Assembly: GCA_020636435.1 (NCBI GenBank)
Contig: JACJXX010000002.1
Coordinates: 62,001-126,000 of the forward strand
Source of the DNA: Lewinellaceae bacterium
GTDB taxonomy: Bacteria; Bacteroidota; Bacteroidia; Chitinophagales; Saprospiraceae
Direction: 5' to 3'
Length of the DNA stretch: 64,000 nt
In this document: one piece after another, positions 42,870 to 51,807 of the stretch
Layout of the letters: every line of letters starts with the position of its first letter
Position numbering within the stretch: the first letter of the stretch is position 1
Position numbers and translations under genes: made by a program
Notes under the pieces: generated by a model
What the model was told of the DNA's origin: nothing
Databases searched by the model: none
What the model saw: only the letters and a program-made list of their open reading frames with translations

Positions 42870-44393
42870 CTACCGTTTCCTCAGCTCAAACAAGTCCGTG
42901 CGCCGGCCCTGGAGGTTGCGCAGGTTGCCGTAGGCATGCAGTTGCTTGAGCAGGGCGAGGTCGAGGTCGGCCACCAGGGTAGTCTCCGTATTGGGCGGCG
43001 CTTCCGCCAGGACGCCGCTGCCCGGGAAGGCAAAATCGGCAGGGGTGAAAACGGCCGACCGGGCCACCTGAATATCCATGTTGCTCACTTTCGGCAGGTT
43101 GCCCACGCTGCCGGCGATGGCCACGTAGCACTCATTCTCGATGGCGCGGGCGCGGGCGCACTGCTGTATGCGAATAAACTCGTTCTGGGTATTGGTGTGG
43201 AAAGGCACGAACAAAATTTGCACCCCTTCCTCCGCCAGGAGGCGGGAGAGTTCCGGAAATTCAACATCGTAACCGATCAGCACGCCCACTTTGCCGCAAT
43301 CGGTGTCGAAGGAGGCGAGGCGGTTGCCGCCCACCATGCCCCAGTAGCCGGCCTCATTGGGGGTAATGTGGAGTTTTTCGTAAAAATCCGTCGTGCCGTC
43401 CCTCCGGCACAGGAAACCAATGTTGACCAGCCGGCCCTCCCGGATGAATGGCATGCTGCCGCCAATGATGTTGACGTTATAGGAGATGGCAAATTCCCGG
43501 AGCTTATCGCGGACCGGCTCGGTGAATTCGGCCAGGCCGCGAATGGCCTTCGCTTCGGGCAGGTTGTCCAACCCCGCCAGCAGCGGCGCGTTGAACAGCT
43601 CGGGAAAAAGCACGAAGTCCGCCTGATAAGCAGAGATGGCGTCAACAAAGAACTCCACCTGCCCGAAGAGGGCTTCCAGGCCGCTGAACGGCCGCATTTG
43701 CCACTGCACGAGGCCCACGCGCGCCACCTGCTTGGTAACCTGTGCCAACTGCTGTGGTTTCTGGTAGTAGATGTTATCCCATTCCAGCAATACGGCATAT
43801 TCCAGAGAGCTCTCGTCTTCCGGCAGATATCCCTTCAGGATCTTTTTGGCGTGGAAGTCGTTGCTCAGTTGAAAAGAGAGGACCGGGTCGTAAATCTCCT
43901 TCAGGCTCACCTTGCGGATGTAATCCCGGGGGGAGAGTTCCTCTGCGTATTTGCGGTAATTGGGAATTCGGCCGCCGAAGAGAATGCCCTTTAGGTTGAG
44001 CCGTTCGCAGAGTTCCTTGCGGGCGTCGTACAGGCGCCGCCCCAGCCGCAGGCCCCGGTAGCTGGGGTGCACGAATACGTCGATGCCGTACAGCACGTCG
44101 CCATCCGGGTCGTGGGTATCGAAAGTGCAATTGCCGGTAACGTCCTCGTAAGAATGGTTTTCATCCATGCTCGCATAAGCGACGATGATGGAAAGGGCGC
44201 TGCCCACCACTTTTCCGTCCGCCAGAATGACCAGTTGCCCTTCGGGAAACTTGTCCAGAAGGGAGCGAATCTGCTCCTCCGTCCACTGCGGTTCTTCCCA
44301 GTCGTTGTAGGCTTCGATCATGGAGGATTTAAGCTCCAGGTGATCGCTCAGCTCGAGGTTGCGCAGTTCTATTTTTCGGATATCTTTTGGCAT
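42870..44393 (-). CDS. Bifunctional GNAT acetyltransferase / nitrilase-family protein, catalytic Cys replaced by Gly
   Basis: About 507 residues from the ATG at 44393 (MPKDIRKIELRN); the longer frame begins with GTG. N-terminal GNAT domain (about 1-210) with DVFVHPSYRGLRLGRRLYDA as CoA loop. C-terminal carbon-nitrogen hydrolase domain (about 225-500) of the YhcX-like fusion type. Two of the three catalytic residues are there: Glu in FVLFPELFNAP and Lys in DFYEKLHITPNE. The nucleophile position, normally Cys in LI-C-YDVEFPE, reads VGVLIGYDVEFPEL with GGT at 43272-43274 (Gly374). If correct, the nitrilase half cannot work by the usual Cys mechanism; it may be a binding domain. A one-base TGT to GGT change or a sequencing error would explain it. 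Confidence 0.9.
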   Translation of the reverse strand: MPKDIRKIELRNLELSDHLELKSSMIEAYNDWEEPQWTEEQIRSLLDKFPEGQLVILADGKVVGSALSIIVAYASMDENHSYEDVTGNCTFDTHDPDGDVLYGIDVFVHPSYRGLRLGRRLYDARKELCERLNLKGILFGGRIPNYRKYAEELSPRDYIRKVSLKEIYDPVLSFQLSNDFHAKKILKGYLPEDESSLEYAVLLEWDNIYYQKPQQLAQVTKQVARVGLVQWQMRPFSGLEALFGQVEFFVDAISAYQADFVLFPELFNAPLLAGLDNLPEAKAIRGLAEFTEPVRDKLREFAISYNVNIIGGSMPFIREGRLVNIGFLCRRDGTTDFYEKLHITPNEAGYWGMVGGNRLASFDTDCGKVGVLIGYDVEFPELSRLLAEEGVQILFVPFHTNTQNEFIRIQQCARARAIENECYVAIAGSVGNLPKVSNMDIQVARSAVFTPADFAFPGSGVLAEAPPNTETTLVADLDLALLKQLHAYGNLRNLQGRRTDLFELRKR

Positions 44394-44430
44394 GGGAGGG
44401 GTTAAATGATTAAGCTGCACTTCATTAAGG

Positions 44431-44814
44431 CTACTTCTTCACCTTTAGCATTTCCGAACTTGCCGACACCACTTCCATCCTCATTTCCGCAGCGCCGTCG
44501 GCCTTAGGAGTGATGACGAGCGTATTGCCGTCCTCCCAACTCCAGCTGGCCGGTTCATTGGTGCTGCCGTCGGCAGGAGCGATGCCGTGGTAAACGCATT
44601 CGCCCCCCTCCTTGATCTCGAAGCCCTCCCTGCCCCTTGCCGGCGGGAAGTTGTAACTGGCGGGGCGGTACACCTTTACCTCCTCCGTATCGTCTTCGTG
44701 TGAATGGATCCAGGCGCCGATGAGTTCTTCCGGATGGCCGCCTTTATTCTGTTTGTCCTGGCAGCCGATGAGGGAGGCGCCGAATAGAAAGAATGTGAGT
44801 AGTAGCTTTCCCAT
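44431..44814 (-). CDS. Small lipoprotein, unknown function
   Basis: A 127-residue lipoprotein with signal MGKLLLTFFLFGASLIGC (Cys18) and a compact domain that looks beta-rich (LIGAWIHSHEDDTEEVKVYR, ASWSWEDGNTLVITPKADG). LIGAWIHS...W...W is reminiscent of lipocalin-like lipoproteins. It starts before an 8-bp repeat array and ends 38 bp before the start of the GNAT-nitrilase gene on the same strand, with which it may be co-transcribed. Confidence 0.78.
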   Translation of the reverse strand: MGKLLLTFFLFGASLIGCQDKQNKGGHPEELIGAWIHSHEDDTEEVKVYRPASYNFPPARGREGFEIKEGGECVYHGIAPADGSTNEPASWSWEDGNTLVITPKADGAAEMRMEVVSASSEMLKVKK

Positions 44815-44816
44815 GG

Positions 44817-44840
44817 TGAGTGATTGAGTGATTGAGTGAT
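44817..44840. repeat. Octamer repeat TGAGTGAT x3
   Basis: Three exact TGAGTGAT units beginning 2 bp upstream of the minus-strand lipoprotein start codon, so they would be transcribed as its leader. Confidence 0.85.
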
Positions 44841-44984
44841 TGATGGGAACAATATAAGGATTTGGAGGTAAAGCGGGAAAATATTATCTCGGGGAAAAAC
44901 AGGCCGCACAGAAGAAAAGGGGACAGGTTGGCGGGGAGGCCGTTACAAACGTAATCATTACTGCGGCAGTTCCAGGAAGGGCAT

Positions 44985-46625
44985 TTACTTGTCTCCTTTT
45001 TTGGCGGCGCTGGTTTCTTTGCCGGTCGAATAGGCCTCAAAGGAAGCCCGCTCCGGGCTCAGGGCAGCGGTGTACTGGTTTTCGGCAACGATATAATATT
45101 GAATGGGTTTGTCTTTTTCCTTGTTCTTATGGATGGTGGCGCCCCAGATGCCATCGTCCGCCATGCGGTCGTCGTGCCCGCTGTCGTCAAACATCTCCAG
45201 TTTTCTCCAGGGGCCGAGCTGGCCATAGCGGTAAAACAGCCAGCAGGCTTCGGCTCCTTCCAGCCTGGCATTGACGGCTACGATATCATCGTAGTCGATG
45301 TGGCTTGCTTCCAGGATTACCGGGGGGTCTTTACTCACCAGGGGATGGTTCTTCAAATATTGAGCGCGGGGCTCCATTAGCTCTGCGATGCCAATGATGC
45401 TCGCCTTGTCAGCCTTGGTGGTCTCGTAGAGATTCTTCTCGAATGCCTCGTAATCATACAGGCGGTTGGAATCGCTCTTGACATAAGGAGCGATCATTGC
45501 CTGAATCTCTTCGGCCCGCCTCAGGTAAGTGCTGTCGACAAAATAATCGTTGAGAATGGTGCGAATGTGGGCCACGTACATCTTCCGGTAAAGGCTCTCC
45601 GAGAGCAGTTGGGTGATCAGGGGGCGCTGTTCGTTCTTTTCCTTGTAGTGGATAAAGGGGCTGAGGGTCTGCATCTCTTCATTGGACAGCGGGCTGCCCT
45701 TGGAGCCATCGTAGCGAAATCCGCCGAAAGACAGGTTCATATCCCAGACGATGGGGTGGAAAACCCCTTCCTTATCCCGATAGAGGTAATAATTGTGGCA
45801 AAACCGGCCGGTGTAACTGTCGAGGTTCACCAACACCATATTGAAGGCCAGCATCCACAAGGCCTGGTCGATATTGAAAATGGAATCCAGTTTTTCCGGC
45901 TGCTGGTTGAGGATTTTCGTCAGATCGATGAGTTGCTGCCAGCCAAAATCGGATTTCACCTCGTACAGGCCCCGGTAGCAGGTACTGTCGGGGCCGAGGT
46001 ACTGCAGGGAAGCTTTGTCTCCCTTCGGGCAATCCGGTTGCTCCTTATACCCCCAGATGGGGTCGCATTTGAACAGGATGCCCTTATCGCCTTTGAAGTG
46101 CTGTTTCAGGAACTCATCCTCCACGGACTCGGTGCTGTTGTACAAGCCCAGGTAGACGTCATTGACGAAAAGCTGGACAAAATTGGCGCGGGACGCCGGC
46201 ATATAGCGCCGGGCAATCTCGTAAGAGAGCACTTCCCGGATGTAGGAGGGGTCCCGAAAAACATTGCTCAACTTGACCTTGTCGACGCCGCCGGGCAACT
46301 TTTGGTCTTTGTGGGTGTGGTTGAAGTCTATATTGAATGGGAGCTTGGAAGAACCAGCTTTGCTGACGGCGAAAAAGGAACTGTTGCCCTTGTAGCGCAC
46401 CCCTACTCCTTTGTACACTTTCCCTTCAAAGGAGGCATCGCCCACCAGGCGCCGCTCATCGCCCTGCTGCTTAAGGGAATCCAGTACGTGATCCCAGTTG
46501 CCCTGCTCGAAAAAGAGGCGAAGCTCTTTGACTTTTCCGACCTCAAACAGCCCCGTTTCCTTCTCCTGAGCGAGGAGCGGATTCAGAACGAACAGGGCAG
46601 TCATAAAGAACAGATAGCGTATCAT
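44985..46625 (-). CDS. CotH kinase family surface protein (copy 1)
   Basis: A 546-residue secreted protein, signal peptide MIRYLFFMTALFVLNPLLAQ. The CotH-type region spans about residues 65-370: VGVRYKGNSSFF, KVKLSNVFRDPSYIREVLSY, EIARRYMPASRANFVQLFVN, YLGLYNSTE, and the acidic motif PIVWDMNLSFGGF that contributes a metal-binding Asp. CotH proteins are atypical secreted protein kinases, first known from Bacillus spores; exported forms are widespread. A C-terminal domain (about 430-530) resembles an Ig/chitobiase-like module, with a DSGHDDRMADDGIWGA calcium-like loop. The upstream neighbour is a paralogue, separated by a strong terminator. Confidence 0.88.
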   Translation of the reverse strand: MIRYLFFMTALFVLNPLLAQEKETGLFEVGKVKELRLFFEQGNWDHVLDSLKQQGDERRLVGDASFEGKVYKGVGVRYKGNSSFFAVSKAGSSKLPFNIDFNHTHKDQKLPGGVDKVKLSNVFRDPSYIREVLSYEIARRYMPASRANFVQLFVNDVYLGLYNSTESVEDEFLKQHFKGDKGILFKCDPIWGYKEQPDCPKGDKASLQYLGPDSTCYRGLYEVKSDFGWQQLIDLTKILNQQPEKLDSIFNIDQALWMLAFNMVLVNLDSYTGRFCHNYYLYRDKEGVFHPIVWDMNLSFGGFRYDGSKGSPLSNEEMQTLSPFIHYKEKNEQRPLITQLLSESLYRKMYVAHIRTILNDYFVDSTYLRRAEEIQAMIAPYVKSDSNRLYDYEAFEKNLYETTKADKASIIGIAELMEPRAQYLKNHPLVSKDPPVILEASHIDYDDIVAVNARLEGAEACWLFYRYGQLGPWRKLEMFDDSGHDDRMADDGIWGATIHKNKEKDKPIQYYIVAENQYTAALSPERASFEAYSTGKETSAAKKGDK

Positions 46626-46648
46626 AAATAAGGATTTCTAAACGAAAA

Positions 46649-46692
46649 ATTGCGAAGGCCCGCGGATCGTACGCCTGGCGGGCCTTCGCAAT
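46649..46692 (-). terminator. Intrinsic terminator between the two CotH genes
   Basis: A perfect 15-bp stem (ATTGCGAAGGCCCGC and complement) with a 14-base loop, followed on the minus strand by a T-rich tail (TTTTCGTT). It lies 20 nt past the stop of the upstream CotH gene, so the two paralogues are probably separate transcripts. Confidence 0.9.
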
Positions 46693-46711
46693 CTCCTAAC
46701 CGGAACCGCTG

Positions 46712-48325
46712 CTAATTGTTCAAATCTTCCAGGCTGGCGGTATGCTGCTCGTGCATGTACCGCGGCGGATCGAAGGCCACGGCTTTAGCGTTTTCAGCAA
46801 ATATGTAATACTCTATCGTATTGCTCCCGTTATTGGGCTTCACCACGGCGCCGAACACATTATCTTCCGCCTCTCCGTCGTTGTGCTTCCCATCGTCCCG
46901 CATCTCCGCTTTGCTGAACGGGGCGGAGTGGTCGAAACGATAGTACAACACTACATTTTTGGGAAACTTATCGATCCGGGCCTGGATTTTAAAGTCCGTC
47001 ACCTTTTCCGAGGAGAACCGCTCCCGGCGGCTAACCGACACGTCGGTTACTTCGGGAGGCACTACCGACAACAGCGCATTCTCTTTCAAATAGGCCGTGC
47101 GCGGCCCCATCAGCTCCTTGAGGCCGGGAATGCGGCTCCGCTTGCCGATGGTTTCGGTGAGGCTGGCATTGAAGTCCTCCATGCTGTAATAGCGGTTGGT
47201 GTCTTCCTCAAAATCCTTGCGGATCAGGTCCTGCAGTTCCTTGGCCCGTTCGGCATACTGTTCCCTCCGGAAAAAGTCGCTCATCATGGTGCGTATGTGC
47301 GCCAGGTAGATTTTCTGGTATTCCTCGTTGCCCAGCAGGCGGCTGATCAGCGGTTTGGCCGGGTTGTCGATGTGAAGCAGGGGATCCATCTCCGACAATT
47401 CCTTGAGCTTGAGGTCGGAGCCAATGCCCGTGTTCTTGTAACTGCCAAAACAGAGGTTGAGGTCGTACAGGATGGGCACAAACTGCCCCTGCTCGTTTTT
47501 ATAAAGGTAGTAGTTTTCACTATACCGGCCGGTGTAGCTGCTGAGGTTCACCAGCAGGTTGTTGAAGGCCAGCATCCAGAGGGTACGGTCCACATCCAGT
47601 ACGCGGCTGACCTCGTCCGGTTTTTGATTGAGGACGTAGGTCAGCTCGATGAGGTCGTCCCATCCCGATTCGGAAAGCAACACGAAGTTGTGAAGGTAAC
47701 ACTTGGCGCTGTTGTCGTACTGCAGGGAGCCGAAAACATCGCTCTTGCACCCCTGGGGTTCTTCTTCCACCAGATTGGGCGCACACTGCACAAAGGTGCC
47801 GTCTCCATTGCTGAAATACTGGGACAGGAAAGCCTCGTCGATCGGCTCTACGTTGACGAACAGCCCGTAGTACTCCCCGTTGACAATCACCTTCGTGTAG
47901 TTGGCGCGGGGCGCCGGCATGTACTGCCTGGCGATCTCATAACCCAGGACTTCCCGCACCATGCTCGGGTCGCGCAGGGCGCTCGACAGCTTTACCGTCT
48001 GCTGGCCCTGGTAGTTCTGCTCCTTATCTATAAAGTTGAGCTTGATGTAGAGGCTGTTGCGCTTGTTGCCGGGTTGGAAGGAACGGCTGCCGCGATAGCG
48101 GACGCCGATGTCTTTGAACTTCTGGCCATTGATCTCAATGGACCCCAGCAGCAAGCCCTCGCCGTTGAAACGCAGCGAGTCCAGCACATAACGCCAGTTG
48201 TCCTGCTCAAAGTTGATCTTTATCTCTTGTATGGACTTCACATCGTAGAAATCGTCTTGGGCCATAACCGAGGATAAAGAACTCAGGAAAAATAGGCTGG
48301 ATAAGATCAGAATGCTTCTTTTCAT
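46712..48325 (-). CDS. CotH kinase family surface protein (copy 2)
   Basis: A 537-residue paralogue of the downstream CotH gene. Signal peptide MKRSILILSSLFFLSSLSSVMAQ. Shared blocks: IGVRYRGSRSFQPGNKRNSL, TVKLSSALRDPSMVREVLGY, EIARQYMPAPRANYTKVIVN, YYGLFVNVEPIDEAFLSQYF and PILYDLNLCFGSY, the last holding the acidic residue. The C-terminal module again has a calcium-like loop, MRDDGKHNDGEAEDNVFGAV. The two share layout over their full length, so an old tandem duplication is clear. Likely exported or displayed; substrate unknown. Confidence 0.88.
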   Translation of the reverse strand: MKRSILILSSLFFLSSLSSVMAQDDFYDVKSIQEIKINFEQDNWRYVLDSLRFNGEGLLLGSIEINGQKFKDIGVRYRGSRSFQPGNKRNSLYIKLNFIDKEQNYQGQQTVKLSSALRDPSMVREVLGYEIARQYMPAPRANYTKVIVNGEYYGLFVNVEPIDEAFLSQYFSNGDGTFVQCAPNLVEEEPQGCKSDVFGSLQYDNSAKCYLHNFVLLSESGWDDLIELTYVLNQKPDEVSRVLDVDRTLWMLAFNNLLVNLSSYTGRYSENYYLYKNEQGQFVPILYDLNLCFGSYKNTGIGSDLKLKELSEMDPLLHIDNPAKPLISRLLGNEEYQKIYLAHIRTMMSDFFRREQYAERAKELQDLIRKDFEEDTNRYYSMEDFNASLTETIGKRSRIPGLKELMGPRTAYLKENALLSVVPPEVTDVSVSRRERFSSEKVTDFKIQARIDKFPKNVVLYYRFDHSAPFSKAEMRDDGKHNDGEAEDNVFGAVVKPNNGSNTIEYYIFAENAKAVAFDPPRYMHEQHTASLEDLNN

Positions 48326-48412
48326 ATTTGGATAGATGTGATTTCAGGATTATAACAAATTATGATTTTCGCATTGCAATATTAAGAAATTTATTGGATT
48401 CGCTGTTTTATG

Positions 48413-48516
48413 GGTTCAGTGTTTCATGGGTTCAGTGTTTCATGGGTTCAGTGGTTCATGGGTTCAGTGGTTCATGGGTTCAGTGTTTCATGGGTTCAGT
48501 GTTTCATGGGTTCAGG
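48413..48516. repeat. Thirteen octamers (GGTTCAGT/GKTTCATG alternating)
   Basis: Two alternating 8-bp words, GGTTCAGT and GTTTCATG or GGTTCATG, make an apparent 16-bp repeat over 104 bp. It lies upstream of the minus-strand CotH gene at 46712-48325. The neighbouring 48326-48412 holds no gene. Confidence 0.95.
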
Positions 48517-48547
48517 CCATGAAAGACAACAGGAGGCCCCACCCAAC

Positions 48548-48635
48548 CATGCAACCATGAGACCATGAGACCATGCACCCATGCAACCATGCAACCATGC
48601 AACCATGCAACCATGCAACCATGCACCCATGCACC
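48548..48635. repeat. About eleven octamers (CATGCAAC family)
   Basis: An in-phase run of CATGCAAC with CATGAGAC and CATGCACC variants, unrelated in sequence to the array 30 bp away but with the same 8-bp period. The rest of 48636-48798 shows no gene or clear signal. Confidence 0.95.
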
Positions 48636-48798
48636 TTCCCCCTCCCCGCTCAAGGTACGAAAGCAATAACGATTTTTTTGCCGGAGTATTACACCAAATG
48701 TCAACCCGCCGCTTTTTGCCGGCCCCTGGCGGCGTTTCTCTACCATAACGCAGAATTTTCAATGGTTACACTTTGGCAACGCAGAAATAAGGGCAATC

Positions 48799-49026
48799 TT
48801 AATTTCCGGGGAACAGTTGCACGAGATGAAGGCAGATGTTAACGGCCATCAGGGCGATGAGCAGGAGAGCGGCGACGCGCATCCAGCCGCCATTGCGGCG
48901 GCGAAACTCCTCGGCGCGCTTTTGGGCCTTTTCGTCCCCCGACCGCAGGCGGCCGGTGGAGAAGAGGTAGATGTAGACGCCCATGGCGAGGAAGAGCAGT
49001 TCGATCAGCAGTCCGAGGTATTCCAT
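48799..49026 (-). CDS. Small membrane protein, coupled to the asparaginase gene
   Basis: A 75-residue protein from the ATG at 49026 (MEYLGLLIELLFLAMGVYIY), which shares one base with the TGA stop of the upstream gene (TGATG), indicating translational coupling. Two hydrophobic helices (GLLIELLFLAMGVYIYLF and VAALLLIALMAVNICLHLV) flank a highly charged stretch (GDEKAQKRAEEFRRRNGG). No family recognised. Probably an inner-membrane hairpin protein. Confidence 0.75.
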   Translation of the reverse strand: MEYLGLLIELLFLAMGVYIYLFSTGRLRSGDEKAQKRAEEFRRRNGGWMRVAALLLIALMAVNICLHLVQLFPGN

Positions 49027-49520
49027 CAACTGTTTATTTCTTCAAAAAAGCCCGTTTTGGTGTTCTTCTTCACATTGTCCCAGTGGAAATGCCGGCCATT
49101 CATGGCCACGTAAACGCCGGGCGGGAGGGCCTGAACAAAGGCCAGGGCGCTGCCCAGGTTGAAGAACCCGTCGGAGGAAGTCCCGAAGGCATAAGGAATC
49201 ATAGCGCCGGTCAGCACGATCGTTTTCCCCTCTACGGGGTGCTCGGCCAGGTAGCGGGCCGTTTCCACGATGCGGTCTGTGCCATGAGTAATGAGAATCT
49301 TATCATAAGCGCAGCGGCGGCAGTTGTAGGCGATGATCTCCCGGTCTTCTTCCCGCATCTCCAGGCTGTCCACCATCATGAGGGTTTTCAGGTCGATCTC
49401 GAGGCTGCATCGCCCCAGGTCGAACATGCTGGGCAAATGGGTGTCTTTGAAATACAACTTGCCGGTAATGTAGTTGTATTCCTTGTCGAAGGTGCCGCCG
49501 GTTACGAATACTTGGATCAT
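49026..49520 (-). CDS. Short asparaginase-domain protein
   Basis: About 164 residues from the ATG at 49520 (MIQVFVTGGTFDKEYNYITG). It is the N-terminal domain only of the asparaginase/glutaminase family (type I/II enzymes are about 330). Conserved threonine motifs are present: VTGGTFDK (first catalytic Thr) and LITHGTDRIVETARYL (second Thr-Asp pair), followed by KTIVLTGAMIPYAFGTSSDG. Short asparaginase-like proteins of this size are known in several phyla; their activity is uncertain since the C-terminal domain normally completes the active site at the dimer interface. Not truncated by a visible mutation. Confidence 0.87.
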   Translation of the reverse strand: MIQVFVTGGTFDKEYNYITGKLYFKDTHLPSMFDLGRCSLEIDLKTLMMVDSLEMREEDREIIAYNCRRCAYDKILITHGTDRIVETARYLAEHPVEGKTIVLTGAMIPYAFGTSSDGFFNLGSALAFVQALPPGVYVAMNGRHFHWDNVKKNTKTGFFEEINS

Positions 49521-49531
49521 GCTTGTTGTTG

Positions 49532-49586
49532 GTTGTCTGTTGTTTGTTGCCTGTTTTACATTCGAAGATAACAAACAACAGACAAC
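49532..49586. other. 17-bp perfect inverted repeat, 21-base loop, before the asparaginase gene
   Basis: GTTGTCTGTTGTTTGTT (49532-49548) pairs perfectly with 49570-49586. The left arm is built of roughly 7-bp GTTGTYT units. It lies between the M16 genes and the asparaginase start, where it could end the protease transcript. Confidence 0.8.
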
Positions 49587-49601
49587 TACCAACGGTTAAC
49601 C

Positions 49602-51695
49602 CTATTCCTCCACCTTAAAGATATCGTCAGAAAGGCCGGTATTGATCTCGACCGACTCTACCTTTAGATTGATCGGGAAAGGCGCTGCTCCGGTGGTTCT
49701 CATTTCATGGGGCACCCGGATGCCGTTCACTTCCTTATAGCCTCCCAATTCATTGGTTACGGTGACGGTGCCCTGAGGGCCTTCCTGGGTGACGATGCTT
49801 TTGACTTTCAGCCCGGTTTGGGCGTCGAAATAATGGGTAGACTGGTTCCCGCTCGGGTTGGCCACTTGTATTCGGTAAGCTTTTTTGCCATCCACCGGCT
49901 CAATGCCTTCGAGCGCCAGCACATATCCGTCTTTGTTGTATTCGAGTTCGGGGAAGAGCATGGCCTGGTCTTTCAGGCTTTTGGCGTCTTCGCCTTCCAG
50001 TTTTTGCTCCTGGCCCATGGCGCTCATCATGCCGCGTTCTCCATCGTAGCGGGTTTCGTTGATCACTGACCCGTTCATTTCTACTTTCATGGCCATTTTA
50101 CCCGGGTCTTTGCGTTGCATGGTCATCTGCATGGCCATCCCCTGCACGGTGGTGCTCATGTTCAGGGTCATGTCTTTTACGGCCTCCAGTTGCTCCCGTC
50201 CGCCGATGGCCGCCAGGTAATTCTCCACGACATCCAGCGCGGTGAGGCCCTCGGGCAGGGCATCATCCATACCGGACAGGGGCTTGCCCTCCGCATCGTA
50301 AAAAGCCACCTCTCCGCTGCCGGCAAAACGCCCCAGCTTATCCGCCACTTCGGCTTTATTGCCCACCGCCACGATGTAGGCCTGGCCGGGGAGGATGTAC
50401 TTCCTGGCTGCTTCCTGCAACTGCGCAGGAGTAACGGCATTCACATTTTTCAAGTAGTTGGCGTAGTAATCCTTGGGTAGTTTATAACGGGCTGTATTAA
50501 GGGCCAGGCGGGCGACCGTCTCCGGGCTTTCCATGGCGCGGGCAAAGCTGCCGGTGATGTAGTTCTTGGTGCTTTGCAATTCCCCTTCAGAAACCAGCTC
50601 ATCCCGCAGGCGGTTCATCTCGTACAGGAATTCCACGATGGCGCTGTCGGTCACCTCGTTGCGCACGCTGCCGCCGGCGGAAAAGTACCCGACGTATTTG
50701 TCATAGGCAAGCGTGGAACTGACGCCATAGGAGTAACCTTTGTCTTCCCGGATATTGAGGTTGAGCCGGCTGTTGAGGCCGCCGCTGCCCAGCAGCGTAT
50801 TCAGCACATTGGTGGCGATGACGTCTTCCGTGCCAGGCTTGAGGTTGACCGGATAGGTGATATTGATGACCGACTGCACCGCTCCGGGCTTGTCCACAAA
50901 AGCAACTACCGGCTCGGAAGGCACTTCCGGGCGCTCGAAAAAGTCTTTGGAAAGCGTACCCTTTTTCCATTCGCCGAAATATTGTTCCGCGATCTTTTTC
51001 GCCTCTTCCGGTTTGATGTCGCCGATGATGGCGAGGTAGGAACAATTGGGCATGAAATAGTTCTCATAATACGCTTTGCACCGATCGGCCGTGATGGCCC
51101 CGATGCTTTGCTCGGTGGGCACCTCTCCATAGGGGTGGCCGCCAAAACGCAGCACCTTCGCCACACTGCCTGCTATATAGTTGGGGTCATCCTTTTGAAA
51201 CGACAATCCGGAAAGGCGCTTCTTTTTCAGCTTCTCGAACTCCTCTTCCGGGAAGGAAGGGTGCAGGAGCACATCCGCCATTACTTCCAGCAACTTGTCT
51301 TTGTGCCGGGTCAGGCAGGTTCCGAACATCCCGTCCTCACTGGTGCTGAAATTGGCGCCGATAAAATCCACAGCCGCATCGATCTCCGCCTTGGAGCGGT
51401 TGGCGGTGCCGCGGCCCAGCATATCGCCTGCCATCTCGGCCGCGCCGGCAAATTCTCCTTCCTTCACCGGCGGCACATCCACCAGCAGGTTGAACGCAAT
51501 GCGGGGCAGTTTGTGGTTTTCCACCGCGATCACATGCAGGCCGTTGTCCAGCGTGAACTCCTCGTATTCTCCAAACTGGATTTTGGGAGCAGGGCCTGGC
51601 GCCGGCGCCGTTTTCCGAAAATCATCATCCTGAGCCCATAGGCCCTGTACGGCAAAAAGGGTTAGAAACGCGACGATCAGTTTTATATTTCTCAT
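49602..51695 (-). CDS. M16 family peptidase-like subunit without the zinc motif, with LolA-like C-terminal domain
   Basis: About 697 residues from the ATG at 51695 (MRNIKLIVAFLTLFAVQGLW, signal peptide). The two M16 domains lack HxxEH: where the partner has HFFEH this one reads EFAGAAEMAGDMLGRG. The C-domain keeps substrate-binding features (GSGGLNSRLNLNIREDKGYSYGVSS), as in non-catalytic M16B partners. About residues 500-690 form an extra domain (LNMSTTVQGMAMQMTMQRKD, THYFDAQTGLKVKSIVTQEG) like outer-membrane lipoprotein carrier folds. It follows the active subunit by about 110 bp, so the two probably form a periplasmic heterodimer. Confidence 0.9.
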   Translation of the reverse strand: MRNIKLIVAFLTLFAVQGLWAQDDDFRKTAPAPGPAPKIQFGEYEEFTLDNGLHVIAVENHKLPRIAFNLLVDVPPVKEGEFAGAAEMAGDMLGRGTANRSKAEIDAAVDFIGANFSTSEDGMFGTCLTRHKDKLLEVMADVLLHPSFPEEEFEKLKKKRLSGLSFQKDDPNYIAGSVAKVLRFGGHPYGEVPTEQSIGAITADRCKAYYENYFMPNCSYLAIIGDIKPEEAKKIAEQYFGEWKKGTLSKDFFERPEVPSEPVVAFVDKPGAVQSVINITYPVNLKPGTEDVIATNVLNTLLGSGGLNSRLNLNIREDKGYSYGVSSTLAYDKYVGYFSAGGSVRNEVTDSAIVEFLYEMNRLRDELVSEGELQSTKNYITGSFARAMESPETVARLALNTARYKLPKDYYANYLKNVNAVTPAQLQEAARKYILPGQAYIVAVGNKAEVADKLGRFAGSGEVAFYDAEGKPLSGMDDALPEGLTALDVVENYLAAIGGREQLEAVKDMTLNMSTTVQGMAMQMTMQRKDPGKMAMKVEMNGSVINETRYDGERGMMSAMGQEQKLEGEDAKSLKDQAMLFPELEYNKDGYVLALEGIEPVDGKKAYRIQVANPSGNQSTHYFDAQTGLKVKSIVTQEGPQGTVTVTNELGGYKEVNGIRVPHEMRTTGAAPFPINLKVESVEINTGLSDDIFKVEE

Positions 51696-51807
51696 TTTTT
51701 TGAATCTTGATGAATTAACCTTTCCAGCCATTCTGAAAAGAGCCGGAAATAACGAATAATTTCTGTCTCCCTGAAGAGGCGGCAATAACCAATAACGCTA
51801 CCCCCCC

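Noticed and set aside
48413..48635. CRISPR array
   Set aside because: Units are 8 bp (or 16 as a pair) with no unique spacers and no cas genes nearby.
48504..48762. Met/His/Trp-rich frames opposite the CATGCAAC octamers
   Set aside because: Pure repeat translation (repeats of HGCMVAWL type).
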